Numbered from the stretch's first letter, positions 25,426 to 34,429 are shown. The stretch is 64,000 nucleotides of DNA from Erythrobacter sp. (GCF_024305245.1 NZ_JAMWYX010000001.1:372001-436000), one strand, 5' to 3'. Made by a program: numbers and translations. Notes: generated by a model not told the origin, from the sequence alone.

Positions 25426-25691
25426 TTCGGGCAGCGCACCGGATATTCGCGCCCGTCATCGCCGACGCGGTAGCAATCGCCGTCGTTCTTTTCGATCAAT
25501 GCGCCGCCAGCGCCGCCAGCCGCTGCACCGACTGCTGCACCCGTGCCGACATCGCCGCCCGTTACAGCGCCAATCGCAGCGCCCGCAGCCGCACCGGCAC
25601 CGGCGCCTTCCAAGGCATAGTTATCCGCACATGCGCCAAGCGAAAGGGCGCAGGCAGCGGTAATGGCTGAAAACTTGAGGCGATTTGTCAT
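25422..25691 (-). CDS. Glycine-zipper lipoprotein (YMGG-like)
   Basis: This is a small outer-envelope lipoprotein. The signal peptide has a lipobox LGAC with C21 as the lipidated residue. Residues 28-65 are a glycine zipper of small residues (AGAGAAAGAAIGAVTGG). The C-terminus has two cysteines (GDCYRVG and VRCPN) that may form a disulfide. ATG at 25691 is preceded by GGAGA. Length is 89 residues. The role is unknown; relatives are envelope-stress-linked. It lies between grpE and the convergent HExxH gene. Confidence 0.75.
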   Translation of the reverse strand: MTNRLKFSAITAACALSLGACADNYALEGAGAGAAAGAAIGAVTGGDVGTGAAVGAAAGGAGGALIEKNDGDCYRVGDDGREYPVRCPN

Positions 25692-25796
25692 TTGGTATCT
25701 CCGTATTCCTGTTACTCGTCCTCAACGGAAAAGCCGGATACGGAGTTCCACCACTCGTCGCGCCCATCGGGGCATGCAGCGCAGCTAAGCCGAATG

Positions 25797-26378
25797 CTAG
25801 TCCGGCTTCTTCGCCACGGCCACCATCGCCGCGCGCAGCAGGCGATCCTTGATCATCCAACCGGCCTGCATTTCCTGCACCACCGTACCGGGTTCGTGAT
25901 CGGCGCTGGGCACTTCCAGCATCGCCTGATGCTGGTTGGGGTCGAGCGGCAGGCCGATAGACGCGATGCGGGTGATACCATGGCCGGCGAACACCTTTTC
26001 CAGCTCGCGCTGGGTCGCTTCGAGACCGATAACGAGCCCCTTCATCTTGTCGTCCTCACGCAGACTTTCCGGGATCGCTTGCACTGCGCGCGTCAGATTG
26101 TCGGCCACGCTCAGGACATCGCGGGCAAAGCCGGTCGCGGCATAGGCGCGGGCCTCGTCCTTCTCGCGTTCGAGCCGGCGGCGCACGTTCTGCGTTTCAG
26201 CCTGCGCGTAAAGCACGTCCTGCTTGGCTGCTTCCAGATCGCGGCGCAGTGCGGCCAGCGCCTCACCAAGGGCATCGTCTGCCCCGCCTTCGGCCTCGCC
26301 GTCATCGAGGAATTCCTCCGGCACGCCCTTCAATTCATCTTCAGCCGCAGAATCGCGCGGCTTGTCGTTATCGATCAT
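25797..26378 (-). CDS. grpE: Nucleotide exchange factor GrpE
   Basis: GrpE releases ADP from DnaK. After an acidic, disordered N-terminus (to about residue 35), a long coiled coil runs through the LRRDLEAAKQDVLYAQAETQ region. The C-terminal beta domain contains FAGHGITRI and the conserved VVQEMQAGWMIKDRLLRAAMV, split across the last strands. ATG at 26378 lies 16 bases after the hrcA stop, so hrcA-grpE form an operon. At 193 residues the length is normal. Confidence 0.96.
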   Translation of the reverse strand: MIDNDKPRDSAAEDELKGVPEEFLDDGEAEGGADDALGEALAALRRDLEAAKQDVLYAQAETQNVRRRLEREKDEARAYAATGFARDVLSVADNLTRAVQAIPESLREDDKMKGLVIGLEATQRELEKVFAGHGITRIASIGLPLDPNQHQAMLEVPSADHEPGTVVQEMQAGWMIKDRLLRAAMVAVAKKPD

Positions 26379-26394
26379 GTCTCGTGTGTTCCAT

Positions 26395-27438
26395 TCAAGC
26401 GATGAGCTTACCCAGCGAACGGGCGGTCATATCCACCATGGGGACAACCCGCGCGTAATTCAACCGCGTCGGCCCGATCACACCCAACACGCCGACCACC
26501 CGCCCCTCTCGATCGCGGTAGGGCGAGGCGATGACAGAGGAGCCGGAAAGCGCGAACAACCGGTTTTCGCTGCCGATGAATATGCGGGTCGCATCGGCAT
26601 CGCGGGCCGAATCGAGCAGCTGCGCAACCGACTGCTTGTTTTCCAAATCTTCGAGCAGGCGGCGCACCCGCTCGATATCGCCCACCGCGCTTTCATCCAG
26701 CAGGTTGGCGGCGCCGCGTACGATCAGCACCGGACGCGCGGCGGCATCCTCGCTCCACACGGCGAGTCCGCGCTCGACCAGATCGCGGCTGGCATCATCG
26801 AGTTGCGATTTACCGGCGTTGATCTCGGTGCGCATCGCCTGCGCTGCCTCGGCCAGTGTGCGCCCGGCAAGGCGCGCGGTAATGTAATTGCTCGCCTGAT
26901 CGAGCGCGCTCGAACTGATCGCGCCGCCGATGGTAAGGATGCGGTTTTCCACTCCGCCATCCTCGCCCACCAACACCGCGAGCGCCCGCCCCTGACCCAG
27001 ATCTACCAGGCTGAACTGGGCAAGCCGCTGTTCGCGATGCGGCACCAGCACCATGCCCGCCGCGCCCGAAAGGTCGGAAAGAATTGCCGAGGCTTGCTTC
27101 AAGGCAGCCTCCACCGGGCCGGCCTCGGCCAACCGGGATTCGATCGCGGCCTGTTCCTGCATGGTCGGCTCGGCAACGCGCATCAGTCCGTCGACGAAGA
27201 TACGCAGACCCGCATCGGTCGGCATCCGCCCCGCGCTGGTATGCGGCGCGGCGAGCAGGCCCGCCGCCTCGAGATCGGCCAGCACCGAACGGATCGAGGC
27301 GGGCGAGAGGTTCAGCGTGCCATCCGCCGCCAGCGTTTTCGACCCGACCGGCTGCCCGCTGTCGATAAACTCCTCCACCACCCGGCGAAAGATTTCGCGG
27401 GCGCGGGACGTAAGTTCGGTTACGGGGAGTGAGGTCAT
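26395..27438 (-). CDS. hrcA: Heat-inducible transcription repressor HrcA
   Basis: HrcA represses heat-shock operons by binding CIRCE elements and needs GroEL to be active. The N-terminal winged helix includes RRVVEEFIDSGQPVGSKTL and LSPASIRSVLADLEAAGLL, with the family phrase PHTSAGRMPTDAGLR next. A GAF-like middle part and a C-terminal GVIGPTRLNYARVVPMVD, split here across the final strand and helix, complete it. ATG at 27438 was chosen over the frame opening at 27531. Length is 347. No CIRCE sequence is visible near hrcA, grpE or dnaK, so its targets are probably outside the window (commonly groESL). Confidence 0.95.
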   Translation of the reverse strand: MTSLPVTELTSRAREIFRRVVEEFIDSGQPVGSKTLAADGTLNLSPASIRSVLADLEAAGLLAAPHTSAGRMPTDAGLRIFVDGLMRVAEPTMQEQAAIESRLAEAGPVEAALKQASAILSDLSGAAGMVLVPHREQRLAQFSLVDLGQGRALAVLVGEDGGVENRILTIGGAISSSALDQASNYITARLAGRTLAEAAQAMRTEINAGKSQLDDASRDLVERGLAVWSEDAAARPVLIVRGAANLLDESAVGDIERVRRLLEDLENKQSVAQLLDSARDADATRIFIGSENRLFALSGSSVIASPYRDREGRVVGVLGVIGPTRLNYARVVPMVDMTARSLGKLIA

Positions 27439-27461
27439 GGCTGGTGCATTAGAAACTAGCT

Positions 27462-28010
27462 CTACCCGCCTTCGCCGACAAGCTCGACGATGGCTGGCAA
27501 TTCCTGCCAAGCGTTCGACAGTTCGATCCACGCGTCCGGCATCTCGTCAGTCCCGCAGGCGTCATAGAGGACGAGGATATCGCCATCGGGCCAGGCAAGC
27601 CGCATAGCCGCCCCGTCGGTCGGAACGGGCTGTGGGCAACTTTGAGCGCTACGGTCGAGCAGGCCATCGGGGCGGAAACGTTCAATACGCGAATTGAATG
27701 CGGTAAAGTGGTCCGGCGTGACGACAAAGCCATGTTCGCCTGCAGACTCGACATGCTTCCTTCCGTTGAACACGCCGCTCCCGTCGGAGGCGATTACGAA
27801 GGAAAAGACGGGGCAGGCCCCGAAGCAGCCCGACGCTTGAAAGAACACCTCGCCAGGAGCAAGTTCGGGGATGCTTGCTATCGCGTTCGCTTTGGCAATT
27901 TTCGCGAAGTCAGGGCGGGCACTCTCGCGAACTATCGGTGCCTCACTGCGCTCCTCCGCGGGATTGCAGGCCGTCGCCAGCAGGGCTGTGAGCAGAACGG
28001 CTTTGTGCAA
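27462..28010 (-). CDS. DUF6438-type lipoprotein
   Basis: This is a predicted lipoprotein, with a hydrophobic leader ending in ATAC and C15 as the lipid attachment site. The domain carries SGCFGACPVFSF (C62 and C66), the CxxxC signature of DUF6438, whose function is unknown. The start is TTG at 28010, supported by AAGGGAAAA just upstream; no better start exists. Codon use is less GC-rich at third positions than in neighbouring hrcA. It sits between hrcA and rph, two genes that are usually direct divergent neighbours in related genomes, which suggests later insertion. Length is 182. Confidence 0.7.
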   Translation of the reverse strand: MHKAVLLTALLATACNPAEERSEAPIVRESARPDFAKIAKANAIASIPELAPGEVFFQASGCFGACPVFSFVIASDGSGVFNGRKHVESAGEHGFVVTPDHFTAFNSRIERFRPDGLLDRSAQSCPQPVPTDGAAMRLAWPDGDILVLYDACGTDEMPDAWIELSNAWQELPAIVELVGEGG

Positions 28011-28093
28011 AGGTTTTCCCTTCCGAGACTTTCCCAGTGGTTTCTCTCATAGAAGCTGGCTAGTCGGCCAAGCAAGACCACAGGAGAATACAA

Positions 28094-28807
28094 ATGCGCC
28101 CATCAGGACGCGCGCCCGACGAGATGCGCGCCATTACCATTGAAACCGCCTTCACCCGCCACGCCGAAGGATCGGTGCTGATCGGGTTCGGCGATACCAA
28201 GGTGCTGTGCACCGCCAGCGTCGAACGCGGTGTGCCGCCGTGGATGCGCGGCAAGGGTGAAGGCTGGGTGACGGGCGAATATTCGATGCTCCCCCGCGCC
28301 ACCCATACCCGTGGTCAGCGCGAAGCCGCCAAGGGCAAGCAATCGGGCCGCACTCAGGAAATCCAGCGGCTGATCGGGCGCAGCCTTCGTGCCGTGGTCG
28401 ATCTGCAAAAGCTCGGCGAGCGGCAGATCACGCTCGATTGCGACGTGATACAGGCCGATGGCGGCACGCGTACCGCCGCGATTTCGGGCGCGTGGATTGC
28501 GCTGCGGCTTGCGATCAACGGGTTGATGGCGTCGGGCGATATCAAGCATGATCCGATCACAGCGCAGGTCGCCGGCATTTCCTGCGGCATCTTCAAGGGC
28601 ACCCCGGTGCTCGATCTCGATTACGACGAGGATTCCAACGCCGAGGCTGATGGCAACTTCGTGTTGCTCTCGGGCGGCAAGATCGCCGAAGTGCAGGCGA
28701 CCGCCGAGGGCGCGACCTATGACGAGGAAGCTTTGCTGCGCCTGCTCCGCCTCGCCCGCATGGGCTGCGACCGGATCTTTGCCGCGCAGTTGGACGCGGT
28801 GAAATGA
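28094..28807 (+). CDS. rph: Ribonuclease PH
   Basis: This is a phosphorolytic 3'-5' exoribonuclease that trims tRNA 3' ends. The opening [14 protein letters not shown], the loop [19 protein letters not shown] split across the phosphate site, and [15 protein letters not shown] are all classic. ATG at 28094 has AGGAGA upstream. Length is 237. The stop overlaps the rdgB start (ATGA), so the two are translationally coupled. It is the first gene of rph-rdgB-hemW-xerC. Confidence 0.97.
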   Translation: MRPSGRAPDEMRAITIETAFTRHAEGSVLIGFGDTKVLCTASVERGVPPWMRGKGEGWVTGEYSMLPRATHTRGQREAAKGKQSGRTQEIQRLIGRSLRAVVDLQKLGERQITLDCDVIQADGGTRTAAISGAWIALRLAINGLMASGDIKHDPITAQVAGISCGIFKGTPVLDLDYDEDSNAEADGNFVLLSGGKIAEVQATAEGATYDEEALLRLLRLARMGCDRIFAAQLDAVK

Positions 28808-29433
28808 CACGTCGCCTCGGCTCCGGTTCCCTCGTTATTGCCACGCATAACGCGGGCAAGCTGAAGGAAATCGGCGCTCTGCTGGAGCCGTATGGCATCA
28901 AGTGCCTGTCCGCCGGATCGCTCGGCCTGCCCGAACCGGCCGAGACCGGCACCACCTTCGCCCAGAACGCGCTGCTCAAGGCACGAGCAGCGGCGGAAGC
29001 TTCGGGTCTGACGGCGCTGGCTGACGATAGCGGCCTCAGCGTGGCGGCGCTCGATAATCGTCCCGGCGTCTACACCGCCGACTGGGCCGAGCGGCAGTGG
29101 TTCGAGGGCGCTCCGGGGCGAGACTGGTACATGGCGATGGGCAAGGTCGAAGGGATGCTGGCCGAGAAGGGCGAAAGCGTCGACCGAAGCGCCGCATTTC
29201 ATTGCGTGCTGGCGCTGGCTTGGCCCGACGGGGAATATGCGATCTACGAAGGCAAGTGCGAGGGTAGCCTGACATGGCCGCCGCGCGGGACACTCGGCTT
29301 CGGCTATGATCCGGTGTTCGTGCCCACAGGCCGCAGCCAAACTTTCGCCGAGATTGCGCCGGAGGAAAAGCACGCGATCAGCCACCGCGCCGATGCCTTT
29401 GCGAAGCTGGTCGCGGAGCAGTTCGGCCGCTAG
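28804..29433 (+). CDS. rdgB: XTP/dITP pyrophosphatase RdgB (HAM1)
   Basis: RdgB hydrolyses non-canonical purine nucleoside triphosphates such as dITP and XTP to keep them out of DNA. The signature phrases are [12 protein letters not shown] (substrate loop), [10 protein letters not shown] (metal-binding acid cluster), [17 protein letters not shown] and the C-terminal ISHRADAF. At 209 residues it has standard length. It overlaps rph by 4 bases (ATGA) and is followed 9 bases later by hemW. Confidence 0.97.
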   Translation: MTRRLGSGSLVIATHNAGKLKEIGALLEPYGIKCLSAGSLGLPEPAETGTTFAQNALLKARAAAEASGLTALADDSGLSVAALDNRPGVYTADWAERQWFEGAPGRDWYMAMGKVEGMLAEKGESVDRSAAFHCVLALAWPDGEYAIYEGKCEGSLTWPPRGTLGFGYDPVFVPTGRSQTFAEIAPEEKHAISHRADAFAKLVAEQFGR

Positions 29434-29442
29434 ACTGCGCTG

Positions 29443-30594
29443 ATGGCCCGCGCGCTCTACATCCACTGGCCCTTTTGTGCCAAGAAATGCCCCTATTGCG
29501 ACTTCAACTCGCACGTGCGCGAGCAGGTCGAGATGGGCGCGTGGCAAGACGCACTGATCGCCGACATGCGCGCCGAAGCCGAAGTGGCCGGGGGCGACAA
29601 ACTGGCATCGATCTTCTTCGGCGGCGGGACCCCGTCCCTGATGCCCCCCGCGCTGGTCGCGGCGCTGCTGAACGAGGCCGAGCGCCTGTGGGGTTTCGAT
29701 CCGGCAATCGAGATTACGCTGGAGGCCAATCCTTCGTCTGTCGAAGCCGCCAATTTCGCTGCCTTGGCGGGCGCGGGTGTAAACCGTGTTTCTCTGGGAG
29801 TGCAATCGCTCGACGATGCCGAGTTGCGTTTTCTCGGGCGGCTGCACGGCGCGGAGGAGGCGTTGGCGGCGCTGGACATGGCGCAGGCGCATTTCAGGCG
29901 CGTGAGTTTCGATCTGATCTATGCCCTTCCCGGACATACGCCCGACTTGTGGCATGAACGCCTGACCCGCGCCCTGTCCTTCGGCACCGGGCACTTGTCG
30001 CTCTATCAACTCACGATCGAGCCCGGCACGCGCTTCGCCAGCGATGTACGGCGCGGACGGCTGACCCCGCTCGACGATGATGCTGCGGGCGAGCTGTTCG
30101 ATATCACACAGGAACTGACCGAGGCTGCGGGGCTGCCCGCCTACGAAACCAGCAACCACGCCCGCCCCGGCGAGGAGAGCCGCCACAATCTGGTGTACTG
30201 GCGCTATCATGATTATTGCGGGATCGGCCCGGGAGCGCATGGGCGGCGCGGCGGCGCGGCGACGGTGCGGCACAAGAAACCAGAGAATTTCCTGCGGTCG
30301 GTTCGCGAGCGTGGTGACGGCATAACCGAAACGCGCCTGCTCACCCGTAACGAACAGGCGACCGAGGCGTTGCTGATGGGCTTGCGACTTGGCGAGGGGA
30401 TCGATCTTGCCGCGATGGAGAGCCGTTTCGGCCTTCTGCGCGCCGATCTGGTGGACACAGCCGCCCTCGCCCGGCTGATGGCGCTCGATCTGATGTGGCA
30501 GCAGGGGGGCCGCATCGGTGTTTTGCCGAAGGGCCGTCCCTTGCTCGATGCGCTGCTTGCCGAGGTGGTGGCCGATGGGCTGGTGGCGGCATGA
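29443..30594 (+). CDS. hemW: Radical SAM heme chaperone HemW
   Basis: HemW is a radical SAM family protein, formerly called oxygen-independent coproporphyrinogen III oxidase-like, that transfers heme to respiratory targets. The 4Fe-4S cysteines C12, C16 and C19 are in FCAKKCPYCDF. SAM-binding FFGGGTPSL and VNRVSLGVQS follow, and the HemW C-terminal domain is complete. It has 3 Cys but lacks the fourth Cys after the motif that HemN carries (F at that place), which supports HemW. Length is 383. The stop overlaps the next gene by ATGA. Confidence 0.95.
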   Translation: MARALYIHWPFCAKKCPYCDFNSHVREQVEMGAWQDALIADMRAEAEVAGGDKLASIFFGGGTPSLMPPALVAALLNEAERLWGFDPAIEITLEANPSSVEAANFAALAGAGVNRVSLGVQSLDDAELRFLGRLHGAEEALAALDMAQAHFRRVSFDLIYALPGHTPDLWHERLTRALSFGTGHLSLYQLTIEPGTRFASDVRRGRLTPLDDDAAGELFDITQELTEAAGLPAYETSNHARPGEESRHNLVYWRYHDYCGIGPGAHGRRGGAATVRHKKPENFLRSVRERGDGITETRLLTRNEQATEALLMGLRLGEGIDLAAMESRFGLLRADLVDTAALARLMALDLMWQQGGRIGVLPKGRPLLDALLAEVVADGLVAA

Positions 30595-31481
30595 CGTCGT
30601 CTGATCTGGTCGCGGCATGGCGCGCCTACCTTACAGATAACAAGCGCCGCTCGCCGCACACAGTGCGCGCCTATGTCGCTGCGGCGCAAAGGCTGGTGGC
30701 TGCGCGCGGCCTGACTGACTGGGCCGCCGTTGCCCGCACCGAAGCACATCACCTGCGCACCTTCCTTGCCGCGCGCCGGGCCGAGGGGATCGGCAATGCC
30801 AGCACTGCGCGCGAACTGTCTGCGCTCAAGGCCTTCATCGCCTTTGCCCGGCGGGAAAGCGGCGATCCTGATCCTGCCCCGCCCCGGCTGCGCGGACCAC
30901 GGCTGAAAAAAGGCCTGCCCCGCCCTGTCACGCCCGACGAGGCGGTGAATCTCACCGATCTGGTCGATAGTCTGGCGGGCGAGGACTGGATCGGCGCGCG
31001 AGACCGCGCTGTGCTGCTGCTACTCTATGGATCGGGACTCCGCATTGCAGAGGCGCTTTCGCTTACGGCACGCGACGCGATGCTGGACGAAGTGCTGCAA
31101 GTCACCGGAAAGGGCGGCAAGCAGAGAATGGTGCCGGTCCTGCCGATCACCCGCGCTGCAGTGGCCGAATATGTGCGGCTATGCCCGTGGCCGCTGACCA
31201 CGAAGGAGCCATTGTTCCGGGGTGCCAAGGGTGGACCGCTGTCGCCCGGTATGGTGCAGCGTGCGATGGCGCAGGCGCGGCGCGCGCTGGGCCTTCCCGA
31301 TACCGCAACGCCCCACGCGCTGCGGCATTCCTTCGCCACCCATCTGCTCAGCGCAGGAGCAGATTTGCGCTCACTGCAGGAATTGCTCGGCCATGCATCG
31401 CTGGGATCGACCCAGATCTATACCCGCGTCGATGCCGCGAGCCTGCTGGAAAATTACCGCAAGGCTCACCCGCGCGGCTAG
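30591..31481 (+). CDS. xerC: Tyrosine recombinase XerC-like
   Basis: This site-specific recombinase is predicted to resolve chromosome dimers at dif with its XerD partner. The catalytic residues are R151 (GSGLRIAEA), K174 (GKGGKQR), H242 and R245 (HALRHSF), H268 (LGHASLG) and Y277 (IYT). The N-terminal SAM-like core-binding domain covers residues 1-100. ATG at 30591 overlaps the hemW stop, so the start is firm. Length is 296, the size of chromosomal Xer proteins and not of phage integrases. XerC versus XerD is an assignment by context. It is convergent with dedA, 3 bp away. Confidence 0.88.
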   Translation: MTSSDLVAAWRAYLTDNKRRSPHTVRAYVAAAQRLVAARGLTDWAAVARTEAHHLRTFLAARRAEGIGNASTARELSALKAFIAFARRESGDPDPAPPRLRGPRLKKGLPRPVTPDEAVNLTDLVDSLAGEDWIGARDRAVLLLLYGSGLRIAEALSLTARDAMLDEVLQVTGKGGKQRMVPVLPITRAAVAEYVRLCPWPLTTKEPLFRGAKGGPLSPGMVQRAMAQARRALGLPDTATPHALRHSFATHLLSAGADLRSLQELLGHASLGSTQIYTRVDAASLLENYRKAHPRG

Positions 31482-31484
31482 GGC

Positions 31485-32102
31485 TCAATCCTGCCGCTCG
31501 TGCGCCTTGACCGGCTTCCACGTGACCACGCGGTAGACGTAGAACGCCACGCCCGCGAGCACGAAGAGAACCACGCCGTAACCCGCCAGCTTTTCAAACC
31601 GTTCGATGAGCGGCTCGAGCGCCTGGCCGCCGAAGATCAGGATGCCGTTCCAGATTGCCGAACCCAATGCGGTGAACAGTACGAAGCGCCACAGCTTCAT
31701 CTTGGCAAGGCCCGCAGGCAGCGAGACGATGGTACGCAGGATCGGCGAAAAGCGCAGCAGGAACACGATCCAGTCGCCATATTTCCGGAAGATGTCGCGC
31801 GCCTTGGTGAATTCGTCCCATTCGAACGTCAGCCAGCGGCCCCAGCGGTCGATAATCGCCTTGAGCTGTTCCTCGCTCCAGCGCACGCCGATCCAGTACC
31901 AGAACAGATTGCCGACCACCGTTCCGGCGGTGGCGACAATCCACAATGTCATGAAGGTCATCTGCCCGCGCGCCACCAGCACGCCCGCCGCGCCCATGAT
32001 CACCTCGGACGGGATCGGCGGGAACACGTTTTCGGCCATCATCAGGAAGAAGATGCCCACATATCCGCCCTTGTCGAGCAGTTCGAGCAGGAGGTCGGTC
32101 AT
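31485..32102 (-). CDS. DedA-family membrane protein
   Basis: This is an inner-membrane protein of the DedA (SNARE-associated/VTT) family, related to undecaprenyl-phosphate and lipid flippases. Conserved phrases are ENVFPPIPSEVIMGAAG, NLFWYWIG and the FRKYGDWIVFLLRFSPILRT segment with the family RF-P-R pattern. It has about five hydrophobic segments. ATG at 32102 lies 7 bases after the gshB stop, so it is probably co-transcribed. At 205 residues it has normal length. The true substrate is unknown. Confidence 0.9.
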   Translation of the reverse strand: MTDLLLELLDKGGYVGIFFLMMAENVFPPIPSEVIMGAAGVLVARGQMTFMTLWIVATAGTVVGNLFWYWIGVRWSEEQLKAIIDRWGRWLTFEWDEFTKARDIFRKYGDWIVFLLRFSPILRTIVSLPAGLAKMKLWRFVLFTALGSAIWNGILIFGGQALEPLIERFEKLAGYGVVLFVLAGVAFYVYRVVTWKPVKAHERQD

Positions 32103-32109
32103 CGGATTC

Positions 32110-33090
32110 CTAAGCGTTGTCGGCAGCAGCGGCGCGGCGTCCGGCAAGCCGCCGCTCGATCGCATCCCAGATCATGCCCGCCGTATCACTGTTGTTGAAA
32201 CGGTCAATCGCAACGATCCCGGTGGGCGAGGTGACATTGATTTCGGTCAGCCACTTACCACCGATCACGTCGATGCCCACGAAGGTGAGGCCGAGGCGTT
32301 GCAAATCCGGGCCGAGCGCCGCGCAGATTTCCTGTTCGCGGGGCGTCAGTTCGGTCGCCAGCGCGCTGCCGCCCATCGCGAGGTTGGAACGAAACTCGCC
32401 CTCGCCCGGCACCCGGTTGATCGCGCCAGCCACTTCGCCATCGATCAGCACGATGCGCTTATCGCCCTGCGCCACTTCGGGAAGGAAGGGCTGCACCATG
32501 TGCGGTTCGGGCCAGGTCTGGTTGAACACCTCGAACAACGCTGTCAGGTTTTCGGCGTTCTCGCCGATACGGAAGATCGCCTTGCCGCCGTTTCCATGGA
32601 TCGGCTTGACCACTATGGCGCCATGTTTGGCCATGAAGCGGCGCACTTCGTCCACGCTACGCGTCACCAGTGTCGGCGGCATGAAGCGGCGATAGTTCAG
32701 CACCATCACCTTTTCCGGCGCATTGCGGACATTGGCGGGATCGTTGACCACCAGCGTCTCATTCGCGATCCGCTCAAGCATGTGGGTGGCGGTGATATAG
32801 CCCATGTGAAACGGCGGATCCTGCCGCATCAGGACGACATCGATATCGCTGCCGAGATCGATCCGCACCTGCTCGCCGCGCTTGAAGTGATCACCCTCGA
32901 CCCGCTGCACCGTTACCGGAAAAGCGTGCGCGAACAGGCGATCATCCTCGTCCAGCGTCAGACTTTCGACGTGGTACTCGAACAGCGTGCAGCCGCGCGC
33001 CTGCGCCGAGAGCATCAGCGCAAAGGAGGAATCCCCCGCGATGTTGATCTTGTCGATGGGGTCCATCTGGACAGCGACTCTGAGCGACAT
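32110..33090 (-). CDS. gshB: Glutathione synthase
   Basis: This ATP-grasp ligase joins gamma-glutamylcysteine and glycine. The opening VAVQMDPIDKINIAGDSSF is the prokaryotic GshB signature, split at the first strand. ATP-grasp phrases GAIVVKPIHGNGGKAIF and the DVIGGKWLTEINVTSPTG end segment carry the metal-binding residues. ATG at 33090 has GGAAA close upstream. Length is 326. It lies downstream of yraN with a palindromic repeat between and upstream of dedA. Confidence 0.96.
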   Translation of the reverse strand: MSLRVAVQMDPIDKINIAGDSSFALMLSAQARGCTLFEYHVESLTLDEDDRLFAHAFPVTVQRVEGDHFKRGEQVRIDLGSDIDVVLMRQDPPFHMGYITATHMLERIANETLVVNDPANVRNAPEKVMVLNYRRFMPPTLVTRSVDEVRRFMAKHGAIVVKPIHGNGGKAIFRIGENAENLTALFEVFNQTWPEPHMVQPFLPEVAQGDKRIVLIDGEVAGAINRVPGEGEFRSNLAMGGSALATELTPREQEICAALGPDLQRLGLTFVGIDVIGGKWLTEINVTSPTGIVAIDRFNNSDTAGMIWDAIERRLAGRRAAAADNA

Positions 33091-33099
33091 TTTCCAAAT

Positions 33100-33190
33100 C
33101 CGTTCGTGCTGAGCTTTTCGAAGCACCGTTTTGCTTCGCGGCGGCGGTTTAAAGGGAAATACGGCCCTTCGACAAGCTCAGGGCGAACGG
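33100..33190. repeat. Palindromic REP-like element, copy 2
   Basis: The right arm CTTCGACAAGCTCAGGGCG (33167-33185), continuing to GAACGG at 33190, is identical to copy 1 over its outer 26 bases. The left arm starts CCGTTC at 33100 and continues GTGCTGAGCTTTTCGAAG, a slightly diverged partner. The element fills the space between yraN and gshB and is transcribed with them if the cluster is an operon, so its hairpin may affect mRNA stability or gshB expression. Confidence 0.85.
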
Positions 33191-33197
33191 ACGGAGT

Positions 33198-33575
33198 TTA
33201 TGCAAAGGGCATCCAGGCGTTTTCGATGTGGGTCGGCTTGCAGCCCGGTGCAAGCAGGATCACGTCGATGCGGATATCCTCGCCGTCGGTCGCGTAGTTC
33301 GGCCACACGCACTCCACTGCCGCCGCCACCCGTCTGAGCCGCCGTTCGTCGATGGCATCGCCTAGCGCAGCGGCACGCGCCCGCCATTTGACTTCGACAA
33401 AGGCGACCAGTCCGGTGCGCTTGGCAATCAGGTCGATCTCGCCCGCCTTGGTCTTGACCCGTTCAGCGACAATCCGCCAGCCCTGCTGGGCAAGGTACAT
33501 TGCGGCCTCCGCCTCGCCCTCGCGACCGCGCCGGTCGGCTTCGCGGCGCTCGGGAGCGGAGCGTTCGACGGTCAT
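33198..33575 (-). CDS. yraN: YraN family protein (UPF0102)
   Basis: This is a small protein with the restriction-endonuclease-like fold. The pattern GEIDLIA...FVEVKWR gives the catalytic E-D-ExK-type residues of this fold. Its cellular role remains undefined. Length is 125. ATG overlaps the rsmI stop (ATGA), the classic rsmI-yraN arrangement. A palindromic repeat follows 7 bases after the stop. Confidence 0.92.
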   Translation of the reverse strand: MTVERSAPERREADRRGREGEAEAAMYLAQQGWRIVAERVKTKAGEIDLIAKRTGLVAFVEVKWRARAAALGDAIDERRLRRVAAAVECVWPNYATDGEDIRIDVILLAPGCKPTHIENAWMPFA

Positions 33576-34429
33576 TCGCCTTTCAGCTCCAAGGCGCGGG
33601 CGTAGAGCACCGCCCGGTCGATCCCGGTCGCCTTGGCCACCTGCCCTGCAGCCTTGCCCGGCCCCGAATCCGCAAGTGCCGCGCGCAGAAGGGCGTCGGC
33701 ATCCGCCACGGGCGCCTCTGCCTCTGCCGGCGGGCCGACCAGCAGCACGATCTCGCCCTTGGGCGGGTAGGCTGCGTAATGCGCGGCGAGATCAGCGGCG
33801 GTGCCGGTGCGGCATTCCTCGTGCAGTTTGGTAAGTTCGCGCGCGACTGCCACTTCGCGGTCCGGCCACAATTCAGCGATGGCGAGCAGCGACCGTTCGA
33901 TGCGGGGTGCCGTTTCATAGAACACCAGAGTGGCCGCGATCTCGGCCAGACCTTCCAGCGCCTCGCGCCGCGCCTTGTCCTTGACTGGCAGGAATCCTGC
34001 AAACAGAAAGCGGTCGCTCGGCAGGCCCGCGATCGCAATGCCCGCGATTGCCGCGCAAGCACCCGGAATGCTCGTGACCGTCACGCCCGCCGCGCGCGCC
34101 TCACGCACCAGACGATACCCCGGATCGGAGATCAGCGGCGTGCCCGCGTCGCTCACCAACGCGACCGCTCCAGACCTCGCTTGGTCGATAAGTCGCGCGC
34201 GCACCTCTGGCGGAGCATGATCGTCAAGCCGCTGGAGCCGAGCCTTGATCCCGAGATGTTTGAGCAGCTTGCCTGTGACCCGCGTATCCTCGCACGCAAT
34301 CAGCGTGCAGGTTTCCAGCACTCTGATCGCGCGCAGGGTGATGTCGGCGAGATTGCCAATCGGGGTCGCCACGATATAGAGCCCAGGTTCGGGATTCCCC
34401 GGAGGGATGGATGGAAGCTCGCTCGTCAT
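33572..34429 (-). CDS. rsmI: 16S rRNA (cytidine1402-2'-O)-methyltransferase
   Basis: RsmI methylates the ribose of C1402 in 16S rRNA using SAM. The opening LYIVATPIGNLADITLRAI and EDTRVTGKLLKHL are diagnostic, with SDAGTPLISDPGY and IPGACAAIAGIAIAGLP following. ATG at 34429 was preferred to a TTG 13 codons upstream. Length is 285. It is divergent from the LpoA-like gene, 41 bp away, and coupled to yraN. Confidence 0.96.
   Translation of the reverse strand: MTSELPSIPPGNPEPGLYIVATPIGNLADITLRAIRVLETCTLIACEDTRVTGKLLKHLGIKARLQRLDDHAPPEVRARLIDQARSGAVALVSDAGTPLISDPGYRLVREARAAGVTVTSIPGACAAIAGIAIAGLPSDRFLFAGFLPVKDKARREALEGLAEIAATLVFYETAPRIERSLLAIAELWPDREVAVARELTKLHEECRTGTAADLAAHYAAYPPKGEIVLLVGPPAEAEAPVADADALLRAALADSGPGKAAGQVAKATGIDRAVLYARALELKGE

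Noticed and set aside
24180-28093. CIRCE element expected near hrcA, grpE or dnaK
   Set aside because: Looked for TTAGCACTC with its inverted partner on both strands and found none.
28717-30618. 633-codon open frame on the - strand
   Set aside because: Antisense to rdgB and hemW. No recognisable domain.
30591-31481. Tyrosine recombinase as a sign of a mobile element
   Set aside because: Its size, coupling to hemW and the lack of nearby mobile genes point to a chromosomal Xer protein.
31606-33297. 563-codon open frame on the + strand
   Set aside because: Antisense to dedA and gshB and through the palindromic repeat. Not a gene.
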